64,000 nucleotides of DNA from assembly GCF_013870515.1 (NCBI RefSeq), contig NZ_JACBXA010000006.1:1-64000 (forward strand), written 5' to 3'. Position 1 is the first letter of the stretch. Each line of letters starts with the position of its first letter. Below the pieces are notes generated by a model that worked only from the letters and a program-made list of their open reading frames with translations, was not told where the DNA came from and did not search any database. The translations under genes and the position numbers were made by a program. Positions 34,005 to 42,486 of this stretch are shown piece by piece. This DNA comes from Streptomyces albidus (ex Kaewkla and Franco 2022). Lineage in GTDB: Bacteria; Actinomycetota; Actinomycetes; Streptomycetales; Streptomycetaceae.

Positions 34005-34391
34005 GCCCTGCACGAAGAACGAGACAGGCAGGTGCGCGGTTCAAGTTGGGCTCGTGGATCCCGTTGACGAAGAAGCGGGGTCACTGTCGGTTCGGCAGGC
34101 ACCGATGCCGACAGCGGTACACCGACGCTGCCGAGATGAACCACCGAGGGCGCCACGCCTCCGGCATGCGTCCGTCGGCCGGGCAACGTCAAGAAATGGG
34201 ATCACGGTCAACTCACGTGTGTACTAGTGTTGTTGACGCTGCGCACCTTCCCGGAGGGTACGTCGGCGGTGTTCAAGTGCCGGTCCTCGACCGTGACTGA
34301 CGAGTGGTTTCCAGCGCGTGCTTCACGCGGTGTGAGTGCGGGGCCCGGCAGGGCCCCCTGCCATTCCAGCTCACGCCCAGGAGTGGTCCGT
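34005..34391. other. Island left end, non-coding
   Basis: No gene is visible. It contains CTGTCGG...CCGACAG pairing near 34085-34115, a GTACTAGT core near 34217 flanked by GTCAAC/GTTGAC arms, and a hairpin GGGGCCC/GGGCCCC at 34340-34357. The GTACTAGT-type core resembles operators of GntR-like regulators of actinomycete mobile elements, but the match is short. Confidence 0.4.
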
Positions 34392-34520
34392 ATGAACCCC
34401 GTGGAGTACAAGCCTGCACGTCGTAGCCAGCTTCGCAAGTTTCTGGCCGACGTCGCCGTAGGCGTCATCGCGAATCTCGTGGTGATGGCCCTTATCGCGG
34501 CAGCACACCTGGTCTTCTGA
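34392..34520 (+). CDS. Small membrane peptide, DUF6408-like
   Basis: A 42-residue peptide, MNPVEYKPARRSQLRKFLAD then VAVGVIANLVVMALIAAAHL. One basic amphipathic start and one membrane segment, as in the short DUF6408 proteins of Streptomyces. It lies inside the island, on the strand opposite the helicases, and is separated from them by a bidirectional terminator. Function unknown. Confidence 0.55.
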   Translation: MNPVEYKPARRSQLRKFLADVAVGVIANLVVMALIAAAHLVF

Positions 34521-34527
34521 CCCAGGC

Positions 34528-34556
34528 GTGTGGCGGGTCCGGAGAGCCCGCCACAC
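34528..34556. terminator. Bidirectional terminator in the island
   Basis: GTGTGGCGGG (34528-34537) pairs with CCCGCCACAC (34547-34556) around a 9-base loop, between the stops of the small peptide and the first nuclease-helicase. Confidence 0.75.
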
Positions 34557-34576
34557 CGAATTGCCCGAAACTCCGG

Positions 34577-36697
34577 TCAGAACAGCTTCGGATCCGCTTC
34601 CCGTGAGCGCGACTTCTTCCTGTTGCGGGGACGCTTCCCCCTCCGCGGCCGGGAAACGTGCGGTATGCGTGCCTCCTGCGGCAGGTTCTCCCAGGTGGGG
34701 CGCAGTCCTTGGACGTCGACCGTGCCGACCAACTCCTTCAGGTAGTCGCGGGTCTCTTCATCCGTGGAATAGAGCACGGTTGCACGGCTCGCACGGGTCA
34801 TCAACACGTGGTACGCATGACGGACGAGACGGGCGAACTCGTCCTCGTCGACGCTGCCGGCCTTCACCTTCGGATCGAACGAACCTGGTTCTGCAACGCG
34901 CTTGACCCCCTTTTCGGGACCCGCGCAGTGCTTGCCCCTGCGGAAGACCCACCGGTCGCCCCGACGCACCATGTCATCGCCCATGATCACGCCGCACCAG
35001 TCCCATTCGAGGCCCTGCGCCGTGTACACACAGCCGACCTGGTCGAGGCCGTTCTCATGCACGGACCAGATCTTTGACGGCGGTGCGCCGTTCTCGCAGA
35101 AGGATTCGCTGTACGCATTCCACGGACGGTGCCAATCACCTATGCGGACATCGGGCTCAAGCCTCTTCTCCTCCCCGAGCGGCTTCGTCCAAGGCCAGCA
35201 GTAACCCGCGACCATCCGGGCAGACGCCCCGGCCATGGCTTCGGTGCGGATGACCCGTTCCATCTCCTCCGGACTGTCCACCACTTCGACGTGCATGAGT
35301 CCGTCCTGTCTCCACTCCTCAGGCTTCTCGTCCGCCACCCCGAGCACCCCGCGTACCCAGCGGATGTAGGCGTCGCTGCCGCCGCAACGGAACTGCTCCC
35401 GGAGTCTGTGCCGCTGGAGGTGAGCGCCGTGCCGCTCGGCCGCGTCCTCGATCAGCTTCACTGTCCCGACCTCGTTGGGCCGCACGGACTGTCCCTCGTC
35501 CAGGAAAAAGACCGTCAGATGCGAGGCAGCGAGGAGCTCGTCCACCTGCGGTCCTGTGCCCTGCTGTTCCGGCTTCCAGAAGCGGTTGGTCGAGCGGTTC
35601 CGCAAACGGTGGGCCTCGTCGCAAATCAGCACGTCCACAGGAGGATCCGGCGGAGTGACGAACTGGCTGAAGTAGGTGAAGCTCTCCCTGAACTGCCGGT
35701 CGCCGTATCCGACGTGTTCCTGGAGCGCACCGTTGAAGGCCCTGCTGCCGCTGGCGTACTTCACGGACCGCCCCTGCGCCTCGAACTCCGCCTTGAGCTG
35801 GAGGCCGACGGCGCTTTTGCCGGTGCCGGCGCCGCCGGTCACCAGGAAGACCACCCGCCGCTCGTCCGGCACCAGGGCAGGGTGGCAGGGGTCCGGGAGC
35901 ACTTGAGAGGCCGTGCCCAGGATCTGATCGGCGAGCACCTTCTGCCGCCCCCGCAGCGTGAATACCGTGTCCTCACCGCGCGACGAGATCATCGCATCGA
36001 GCAGGGGCGTGTTGCGCAACCCCATGCTCCTCAAGAGAGCCTCGGCCTCCGAGGCACCGCCCTCTTCGGCGAAGCTCTCCCGCAGATCGGCCATCAGCCG
36101 GGCACGGCCGTCGTTCGTGTACACCCGGGCGTAAGGGCCGGTGGGCGCATCGATGCCAGTCAGGGGCTGCACGGAATCGTCCGTGGCGTTGTGCAGGTAG
36201 GCGAATCCACCGCATTCGAACTCGATCCCGTTCATGGGCCCTCTGTCGCCCGTGAAAGCCTCGTAGTACTCCCGCAGTTGGAGAGCCGGATGCTTTTTCT
36301 TCTCTCCGATGCCCGGTACATGCACCAGGTCCGCAGTGGCCTGTTCCACCCTGGTCACCAGCGACCAGCGCTTCAACTCGACGAGCTGCACGGACGGCCG
36401 GGCCTCTTGCGGATGTCGGCCCACGAGCACGACGTCGATGAGCCGAGGATCACTCCGGCTTTCGGTCTCATCGAGGGTGGCGGCGCATTCGACGATCATC
36501 TCTACATTGCCTCGACCGGCGGCAACCAGGTCGTTGGCAAGGCTCACCAGGCTCTCCGCCCAGGCGGAACGCTCCGTCAGTGAGGCGTCCGAGCCTCGGA
36601 AGTGCCGCCATCTGTGAGCGAGGTACGGCACCATGTGCCGCCTTGAGTTCATGGTGAGCAGATCCTGCGCTGCCAACTTCAGCAGGAGCATGGACAC
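34577..36697 (-). CDS. PD-(D/E)XK nuclease-like + DUF2075 SF1 helicase protein A
   Basis: A 706-residue protein. An N-terminal domain (about 35-180) carries the restriction-endonuclease-like pattern ID...VELK (D88, E107, K109). The helicase part has GGAGTGKS (288-295), DVLICDEAHR (DEAHR 360-364), FLDEGQSVR (near 399), REQFRCGGSDAY (near 433), GCVYTAQGLEWDW and VLMTRASRATVLYS. This is the DUF2075 group related to Schlafen-type helicases. The tail is very basic and may bind nucleic acid. GTG at 36697 was chosen because TGGGGG lies upstream; an ATG two codons later is possible. A paralogue follows upstream at 36915-38804. Predicted role: nucleic-acid degradation in phage defence, by inference. 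Confidence 0.85.
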   Translation of the reverse strand: MSMLLLKLAAQDLLTMNSRRHMVPYLAHRWRHFRGSDASLTERSAWAESLVSLANDLVAAGRGNVEMIVECAATLDETESRSDPRLIDVVLVGRHPQEARPSVQLVELKRWSLVTRVEQATADLVHVPGIGEKKKHPALQLREYYEAFTGDRGPMNGIEFECGGFAYLHNATDDSVQPLTGIDAPTGPYARVYTNDGRARLMADLRESFAEEGGASEAEALLRSMGLRNTPLLDAMISSRGEDTVFTLRGRQKVLADQILGTASQVLPDPCHPALVPDERRVVFLVTGGAGTGKSAVGLQLKAEFEAQGRSVKYASGSRAFNGALQEHVGYGDRQFRESFTYFSQFVTPPDPPVDVLICDEAHRLRNRSTNRFWKPEQQGTGPQVDELLAASHLTVFFLDEGQSVRPNEVGTVKLIEDAAERHGAHLQRHRLREQFRCGGSDAYIRWVRGVLGVADEKPEEWRQDGLMHVEVVDSPEEMERVIRTEAMAGASARMVAGYCWPWTKPLGEEKRLEPDVRIGDWHRPWNAYSESFCENGAPPSKIWSVHENGLDQVGCVYTAQGLEWDWCGVIMGDDMVRRGDRWVFRRGKHCAGPEKGVKRVAEPGSFDPKVKAGSVDEDEFARLVRHAYHVLMTRASRATVLYSTDEETRDYLKELVGTVDVQGLRPTWENLPQEARIPHVSRPRRGKRPRNRKKSRSREADPKLF

Positions 36698-36773
36698 GAG
36701 GTGGTTCCCCCAGGGCACGAGTGATTCGTGCGGGTGGGGGCATGTCCTCGTGTGGGGAAGCCCGTCGGGCCGC
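36694..36773 (-). promoter_or_regulatory. Structured 5' leader A sequestering the ribosome site
   Basis: Read on the minus strand: GCCCG-A-CGGGC (36770-36760), then ACACGAGG (36753-36746) pairing with CCTCGTGT (36701-36694) across the GTG start, CCCCCA (36740-36735) pairing with TGGGGG (36712-36707), and GCACGA (36731-36726) pairing with TCGTGC (36720-36715). The Shine-Dalgarno region and start codon would be paired in the folded state. Confidence 0.6.
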
Positions 36774-36914
36774 AATCGGTTCCGGAGATCTTAGGCAATG
36801 AGCCGGTTGCCGAGGAACGACGGCAAGGCTGTCGGCGCGAACCACAGGGGTCGTGGCTGAATCGCGGTGTAGAGGCGCCGGCTCGGATCCTCCTGCCGGA
36901 ACCAGGGCGCGCCG

Positions 36915-38804
36915 TCAGGCCATGGCAGTGTCCCGCTCCAGACTTCGGCCCACCAGCTCTCGCAGCTTCTCCCGGGTCTCCGGGTCCGTCGAGTACACGA
37001 GCGTGCCGATCATGCCCCGGGTCAGCAGCACCTTGTAGGTGTTGCGAATGAGACGGTCCACGTCGGCGTCCGGTGTGGACCGCTTGAAGATGGGATCCTT
37101 GGACGCCGTGCGGTCCGTGACCCACCGGTCTCCGCGCCAGACCAGGTCGGGCCCGATGATGACGCCGGACCAGTCGTACTCGAAGCCCTGGGCGGTGTAG
37201 ACGCAGCCGACCTGTCCGAAACCTGCGGGGTCGGTCGCCCATAGCGCTGCCGGGGGCGCACCCGAGACGGCTCGGTCGCCGCGCACGTTCCAGGGGCGAG
37301 CCCAGTCGCCGATGACGACGTCGAGCGGCAGCGACTCCCCGGGCTCGGGCTCCTCAGACCAACGCCAGCAATAGCCGGCGGACATACGAGCGCTGTAGTT
37401 CTGGGCGCGGCAACCGTCGAGGAAGCCTTCCATCTCCTGCGGACTGTCGGCGACCAACAACTGCATGCGATCGTCCGGCTCCCAAACCACCGGGCCGCCG
37501 GGTTCCAGGCCGAGTCCTCGTACCACCCAGCGCAGATAAGCGTCGCTGCCGCCACAACGGAACTGGCTCTCCAGCGGCACGACATGGCAGTCCAGGCCCT
37601 TTGCCGTCGCGGCGGCCTTGATCTCGTCCACAGTGCCCATCTCGCCAGGCCGTACCACCTGGTGTTCATCGAGCAGAAACACGGGAACGCGGGCGACGTC
37701 GATGAGTTCGTCGATCTGCCGCCTACCGGTGCGGTGGGCTGCGGGCGTGTAGCGGTTGGCGGAGGTCTCACGGATGCGGTGGGCCTCGTCGCAGATCAGG
37801 ACGTCAAGGGAGTTCTTCTCCGTGGTCATGAAGCTGTTGAAGTACTTGAACAGCTCCTGCACCGCACGCTTGCGGGTACCCGCGACCTTCCGCATCGTCT
37901 TGGTGAACGACTGGGAGCCGGTGGCGTGCAGGGCCGGAACGCCCTGCCTGTACAGCTCACCGAGCAGGGAGAGCGCGATAACGCTCTTTCCGGTGCCGGG
38001 CCCGCCGGTGACGACCACGACTTCCTTGCAGTCGGACTGCTTCGCCCTACGCACGGCGTTGAGCACCGACCGGTAAGCGACCTGCTGTTCGTCGAGCAGG
38101 ACGAACTGCTCGCGTTCACGCACCTCTTGGGCCGCGACCGCCATCAGCTGCTTCGACGGGACCGTCTTGCCCGCCAGGAGTTCGTCGGCCGAGCGGGCGC
38201 CCACGTGCTTGTCACTGAGTCTGGCTCGGAGGTGGTCGACGAACTCTCCGCGCTGCTCACCGCTGAACAACTGGCCGTAGCCGTCGAGGTCTGTCGCGCG
38301 CAGACCGCTGACGCCGAATTCGGTGGCGTTGTGGAGGAATGCCACACCGCTGATCCGGCCGGGGTGCTCGGCCACCGCCCCGTTGAAGTTGACGAGGTAC
38401 TCGCAGTAGCGCCGCACCTGCTCGATGGGGTTGAGAACCGGATGCGTGTAGGCGTCGACGCGGCACAACGAAGGATCTTCCTCGTCAGGTTCGGCCTGAC
38501 TCCACTGCTTCAACTCCACAACCACGAATGAGGATTCGCCCGTCATCGGGTGCACCCCGGCGAGCACGGCGTCTGCACGCTTGCTGTTCAGCGGCAGCGC
38601 GTACTCCAGCATGACCTCGACATCGCCCAGGCCCGCGTCGGTGAGTGCGGCCGTCAGCGCGGGGATGCTTCGCTCCCAGGAGCGCATTTCCGATGCACCC
38701 GGCCGGTAACCGTGCATGTGGACGAACTGCTCAGCAAGGTGGAGGTAGAGCGAGCCCTCGAGGGCCATGACAGCGACCGTTTTCGCGGACGCGCGGAACA
38801 GCAA
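36915..38804 (-). CDS. PD-(D/E)XK nuclease-like + DUF2075 SF1 helicase protein B
   Basis: A 629-residue paralogue of protein A. The nuclease-like pattern is ADAVLAG...VVVELKQW (D78, E97, K99). The helicase has GGPGTGKS (267-274), DVLICDEAHR (DEAHR 339-343), FLLDEHQVVR, SQFRCGGSDAYLRWV, GCVYTAQGFEYDWSGVIIG and VLLTRGMIGTLVYSTD. It lacks the basic C-terminal tail of A. TTG at 38804 was chosen because TGGGGGAAGTTC lies directly before it; the open frame continues 96 codons upstream through the leader but that part is not conserved. Divergence between A and B is large, so they likely form a two-part system rather than a recent copy. Confidence 0.85.
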   Translation of the reverse strand: MLFRASAKTVAVMALEGSLYLHLAEQFVHMHGYRPGASEMRSWERSIPALTAALTDAGLGDVEVMLEYALPLNSKRADAVLAGVHPMTGESSFVVVELKQWSQAEPDEEDPSLCRVDAYTHPVLNPIEQVRRYCEYLVNFNGAVAEHPGRISGVAFLHNATEFGVSGLRATDLDGYGQLFSGEQRGEFVDHLRARLSDKHVGARSADELLAGKTVPSKQLMAVAAQEVREREQFVLLDEQQVAYRSVLNAVRRAKQSDCKEVVVVTGGPGTGKSVIALSLLGELYRQGVPALHATGSQSFTKTMRKVAGTRKRAVQELFKYFNSFMTTEKNSLDVLICDEAHRIRETSANRYTPAAHRTGRRQIDELIDVARVPVFLLDEHQVVRPGEMGTVDEIKAAATAKGLDCHVVPLESQFRCGGSDAYLRWVVRGLGLEPGGPVVWEPDDRMQLLVADSPQEMEGFLDGCRAQNYSARMSAGYCWRWSEEPEPGESLPLDVVIGDWARPWNVRGDRAVSGAPPAALWATDPAGFGQVGCVYTAQGFEYDWSGVIIGPDLVWRGDRWVTDRTASKDPIFKRSTPDADVDRLIRNTYKVLLTRGMIGTLVYSTDPETREKLRELVGRSLERDTAMA

Positions 38805-38895
38805 GAACTTCCCCCAGGCAGCACGAAGTGACTCGTGCGGGTGGGGGCGTGTCCTTCGAACCTCCACCGCGGTGGAGCGGAAGCCCGTCGGGCCG
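38805..38895 (-). promoter_or_regulatory. Structured 5' leader B sequestering the ribosome site
   Basis: Same order as leader A: GCCCG-A-CGGGC (38893-38883), an extra palindrome CTCCACCGCGGTGGAG (38862-38877), CCCCCA (38847-38842) pairing with TGGGGG (38816-38811), and GCACGA (38838-38833) pairing with TCGTGC (38826-38821). The TTG start follows the paired TGGGGG by 6 bases. Confidence 0.6.
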
Positions 38896-39556
38896 CGTTG
38901 ACGATCCGTTCGAGGATACCTGGCGGCGGTGCGAGCGGTGCCTGGGCTGCTGGGGCCGACCTGGATGCTTCTTCTGCATCGCGTTACACGCCCAGTGCCA
39001 GCGCCGCACCCACGGCGATCCGCCGCATCTGGGTCAGGACAGCAGGCGCGTATGGGTGGGCGTGATCTGCACCTCGAGGAAGCACAAATCATCAGGGGCG
39101 TGTCCGACCCATGCTGGATACGTAGTCGTATTTCACCAGTTCACTCACGCGACCAAGGGTGATGTCTGGGCAAAGCTCGCCCTTTCGGCCCCTTCTCTTG
39201 CCCGGTCTGCCGATGCGGCCTGCACACCTCGGGGAGGACCACACTCCGTATGGGGATGCCCGGCGCTGCCAGGAACTGCGGGTCCTGGCTGCGTCGGGAC
39301 GTTGCCAGGTGGAGGACGGCATGACGCTGCTCGTACAGTCGCCCTGGCCGGGACGAACGTCGGTGCGTTGGGGCGGTCGTCTCTCGAACCGCACCCATTT
39401 CGCGCGTAATTCGGCGCTACCGAGGAAGCACGGGCGGCGGCCAGCCGACCCGCAGCGCCGTGCTTCCGGGAGACCGTCAGAAAGAGCGTCCCTTCAACAC
39501 CAAGGCATTGCTTCCATCAGCCGCACTGCACCTCACGCACAAGCGAGACTTCGTAC
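38896..39556. other. Island right end, non-coding
   Basis: 660 bp with no convincing gene; several short overlapping frames have no recognisable motif. It should hold the promoter of the nuclease-helicase operon and the former recombination region of the element. No integrase or excisionase is recognisable. Confidence 0.45.
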
Positions 39557-39618
39557 TCAGCCCCGCTTCGCCACCGGCTCCAAAATCGCCACGCACTCCA
39601 TGTGGTGCGTCATCGGGA
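39557..39618 (-). repeat. RNA methyltransferase 3' end (att-like repeat, proximal)
   Basis: The last 62 bp of the intact methyltransferase gene, repeated at 33943-34004. The low-GC codons ATT TTG in this copy, unusual next to the rest of the gene, suggest that this tail was supplied by the inserted element. Confidence 0.8.
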
Positions 39619-40906
39619 AGAGGTCGAAGGCGCGCAGGAAGCGCGGCACGTACCCCGCGGTCTTGAAGTAGCCCAAGTCCCGTGCCAGCGCGGCCGGATC
39701 GCACGCCACGTAGCCGATACGGCGCGGGCCCAGGCCGGCGATGTTCTGCACCGTCTGCTTGCCCGCGCCCGCGCGCGGCGGGTCCAGCACCACGAGGTCG
39801 GCCTCGGTGATGCCCGTACGGGGAAGCACCGACTCGACCTTGCCCTGTTCGATGCGGACCCGGTCGAAGTCGGACAGGTTGCGGCGGGCGTCCTCGACGG
39901 CACGCTTGGACGACTCGATGCCGAGTACGGCCCCCGCGTCGCCGACGCGGTCCGCGAGAGCGCCCGCGAAGAGGCCGACGCCGCAGTAGAGGTCCAGGGC
40001 CATCTCGCCCTTGCGCGGCGTGAGTCCGCGCATCAGCGCGTCCACGAGCAGTTCCGCGGACTGCGGGTGCACCTGCCAGAAGCCGCCCGCGCCGATGCGC
40101 CAGGTGCGGTCGTCTGCGCGCTCCCGCACGAAGTCACGCCCGTGCACGCGGTGCAGCGTCCCCTTGTCGGTGGCCTTCTCCCCCACCCTCAACACCGAGA
40201 CCGGCTTGTCCAGTTCGACGAGAGGGAGGCGTCCGCCGGGCTTCGGCGTGAGCACCACCTGGCGGTCCTGGGAGCCGGTGGCCGCCGTCGCCTCGATGCC
40301 GGCGATCTGCGGCCATTCACGGCTTTCGATGCCGAGCTCCTCGATGCCCTCGGAGGCGATGAGGCAGTGGTCGACGGGCTCCACCTCGTGCGAGCGGTGC
40401 CGCCGCAGCCCTGCCCGTCCTTCGTCGTCCACCGCGAACTGCACGCGCGTACGCCACGCGGGCACCTCACCGGCGGGCACCTTGTCGCCGGGTGCGGGCT
40501 CGACGGTGCCGTCCCAGGAGACGTCCTCCGGGGTCATCCCGGCCAGGTGCTGAAGCTGTTCGGTGAGCACCTCGCCCTTCATCCGCCGCTGCGCACCGGG
40601 CTTGGCGTGCTGCCAGTCGCACCCTCCGCAGCGGCCGGGGCCGGAGAAGGGGCAGGGCGCGGGGATGCGGTCCTTGGAGGCGTCGAGGACCTCGACGGCG
40701 TCCGCGCGGAGGAAGCGGGAGTCCTCACGGCCTTCGGTGACGCGCGCGACGACGCGTTCGCCGGGCAGCGTGTGCCGTACGAACAGCACTCGTCCCGCTT
40801 CCGTGCGGGCGACGCAGTGTCCGCCGTGGGCGACGGGGCCGATCTCGACCTCGTACTCCTCACCGACGAGCGAGGGCGCGAGGGCATCTGCGGGTGCTTC
40901 GGGCAT
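39557..40906 (-). CDS. TrmA/RumA-family RNA (uracil-5)-methyltransferase
   Basis: A 449-residue protein. An N-terminal TRAM domain (GEEYEVEIGPVAHGGHCVAR) is followed by the Fe-S cysteine cluster CPFSGPGRCGGCDWQH, a central domain, and the methyltransferase with LDLYCGVGLFAGALA (SAM), VLDPPRAG and YVACDPAALARDLGYF (catalytic Cys). It methylates U in rRNA or tRNA. Complete despite carrying the att-like tail. In other streptomycetes this gene usually lies directly behind an APC-type permease gene, as far as I recall; here the nicotinate cluster lies between them. Confidence 0.93.
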   Translation of the reverse strand: MPEAPADALAPSLVGEEYEVEIGPVAHGGHCVARTEAGRVLFVRHTLPGERVVARVTEGREDSRFLRADAVEVLDASKDRIPAPCPFSGPGRCGGCDWQHAKPGAQRRMKGEVLTEQLQHLAGMTPEDVSWDGTVEPAPGDKVPAGEVPAWRTRVQFAVDDEGRAGLRRHRSHEVEPVDHCLIASEGIEELGIESREWPQIAGIEATAATGSQDRQVVLTPKPGGRLPLVELDKPVSVLRVGEKATDKGTLHRVHGRDFVRERADDRTWRIGAGGFWQVHPQSAELLVDALMRGLTPRKGEMALDLYCGVGLFAGALADRVGDAGAVLGIESSKRAVEDARRNLSDFDRVRIEQGKVESVLPRTGITEADLVVLDPPRAGAGKQTVQNIAGLGPRRIGYVACDPAALARDLGYFKTAGYVPRFLRAFDLFPMTHHMECVAILEPVAKRG

Positions 40907-41046
40907 GGCGGGGACAGCTCCAGAGATACGAGATCAGCGGGTGCCCGGCGCAGAGGTTCGGACGGCGGAGCCGCGGGCCGGGCAGCCCCTCAGTCTACTT
41001 GCCGCAACGGGCACCCCCGTCCCCCCATTACCTGCCCCGTATCCGC

Positions 41047-41799
41047 TCAGTACCCTCCGCCCAGCAGGGCCCCCGCGCCAGGCACCATGGTCTTCAGGCC
41101 GAGGTCCGACAGGATGCGGTGCGCGGTGGCGGTCGCCGCGGACAGTACGGGCAGCCCTGAGGCGTCCTCCACGTGCTGTACGGCTGAGAGCGAAGGCATC
41201 TGCACGCAGGCGGAGAGCACGACGGCGTCCGCGCGGGCGAGATCGAGCCGGCGCCAGTGCTCGCGGAGGTCGCCGGGGTCGAGCCGGGCCACCGCGAGGT
41301 TGTCGGGCACCTCGAGGCTGAGGGAGTCGACGACCTCGGTCCCGGCGTCCTGGATGTAGTCGACGACCGTCTCCGTGAGCGGCTTCATGTACGGGGTGAC
41401 GACCGCGACCCGCCTGGCTCCCAGTGCCTCGATGCCGCTGAGCAGCGCACCCGCGCTGGAGACGACCGGAACCTCGGCGTCCTGCCCCCGGAGTACGGAG
41501 GTGATCTCGTCCTCCGCGACGCAGTGGTGGCCGGGGCCCTGGGCCATGATCGCCACGAGGCAGGCGGTGGCGACGACGTCGGGACGGGCGTCGGCGAGCT
41601 CGAGGGTCGCCCGCTCCGTCTGGGCGTTCATGCCCTTCAGCTGCTCGGGGGTCACCTTCTGCATGCGCATCCGGCTGCTGTGGAAGACGAACCGGTCTTC
41701 GGGCAGTACCTCCTCGCGGGAGCGCATCATGCGCGGAAGCTCGGTCTCCATCGTCAGGTTGGAGCTGGGGACGATCATGCCTATGCGGTGGTCTGCCAT
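41047..41799 (-). CDS. maiA: Maleate cis-trans isomerase
   Basis: A 250-residue protein of the Asp/Glu racemase superfamily with the two catalytic cysteines TACLVAI (C80) and SACVQMPS (C198), and IVPSSNLTMETELP near the N-terminus. Maleate isomerase converts maleate to fumarate, the last step of the maleamate pathway. ATG at 41799 follows TGGAGGCCCCG; the longer frame upstream is not conserved. A composite regulatory site lies about 60 bp upstream, so it has its own promoter although it is part of the cluster. Confidence 0.9.
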   Translation of the reverse strand: MADHRIGMIVPSSNLTMETELPRMMRSREEVLPEDRFVFHSSRMRMQKVTPEQLKGMNAQTERATLELADARPDVVATACLVAIMAQGPGHHCVAEDEITSVLRGQDAEVPVVSSAGALLSGIEALGARRVAVVTPYMKPLTETVVDYIQDAGTEVVDSLSLEVPDNLAVARLDPGDLREHWRRLDLARADAVVLSACVQMPSLSAVQHVEDASGLPVLSAATATAHRILSDLGLKTMVPGAGALLGGGY

Positions 41800-41857
41800 C
41801 GGGGCCTCCAGGGTCTCCGGCGGATCGGCTGGTTCACGTCTCCGCCGCACACAGAGT

Positions 41858-41889
41858 TAATCCGAACACGTACTACTTGGTGGCGCAAG
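41858..41889 (-). promoter_or_regulatory. Nicotinate-regulon composite site, copy 1
   Basis: TAATCCGAACACGTACTA (41858-41875) followed by CTTG-N6-CAAG (41876-41889) on the plus strand. The same pair occurs at 52725-52757. It lies upstream of maiA and probably contains the operator of the cluster regulator. Confidence 0.65.
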
Positions 41890-41945
41890 AGCCCCGGATG
41901 TCCTGCTCTCCGGGGCCCGGAACCGTTCAGCGGACACCGCCCAGG

Positions 41946-42428
41946 TCACCCCTGGCCGGACAGCCCCTCCCAGTGGTCGGCCAGCGCCGTCAGCTCCCGC
42001 ATCAGCTGACTGCGCTCCGTGGTCGATCCGTACTGTTCCAGCAGTCGCTCGTCCAGTGCCCGCGCGCGGTCGTCGGCCTCCTGGAGCGCCCTCTCGCCGT
42101 CCTCGGTGAGGAAGAGCAGCTTGCGGCGGCCGTCGTCCGCGGCCGTCTTGCGGACGATGAGCCCCCGCCGCTCCAGCCGGCGGGCGACGTCCGCCATCGT
42201 GGAGGTGTCCAGCGCCACCGCGGAGGCCATCGCGCTCTGGTCCCGTCCGGGGGCGGCGTTCACGGCAGTGAGGACCGCGAACTGCGGGCCGGTCAGCGTC
42301 GGATCGACGCTGCGCACCCATGCCGCGAGATACGCCTGGTACAGACGGCGAACCTGGTAGCCGGGGGCTGCGAGCAGGGCTGCGGGCGGCGCTGCCGCAC
42401 CCGGGGCCGGTGAGGTCTTGTCAGCCAT
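41946..42428 (-). CDS. MarR-family regulator of the nicotinate cluster
   Basis: A 160-residue winged-helix protein (RRLYQAYLAAWVRSVDPTLT, AVNAAPGRDQSAMASAVALD, VARRLERRGLIVRKTAADDG, RKLLFLTEDGERAL). NicR, which controls nicotinate degradation in pseudomonads, is of the same family, so an orthologous role is likely. The CTTG-N6-CAAG element near maiA and nicX is the candidate site. ATG at 42428 was chosen over an upstream extension without similarity. Confidence 0.88.
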   Translation of the reverse strand: MADKTSPAPGAAAPPAALLAAPGYQVRRLYQAYLAAWVRSVDPTLTGPQFAVLTAVNAAPGRDQSAMASAVALDTSTMADVARRLERRGLIVRKTAADDGRRKLLFLTEDGERALQEADDRARALDERLLEQYGSTTERSQLMRELTALADHWEGLSGQG

Positions 42429-42486
42429 GCAGCCCACTAAAGCACGGCCCCGGGAGGCGAGGTCGGTTGCGTCAGGCACCGGCTTC

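Noticed and set aside
34005-34391. Integrase gene in the helicase island
   Set aside because: No frame in 34005-34391 or 38896-39556 shows a tyrosine or serine recombinase motif; the recombinase is lost, external or not where expected.
38805-39092. Upstream extension of helicase gene B to 39092
   Set aside because: The extra 96 codons pass through the conserved leader hairpins and are not protein-like; TTG at 38804 has a well-placed ribosome site.
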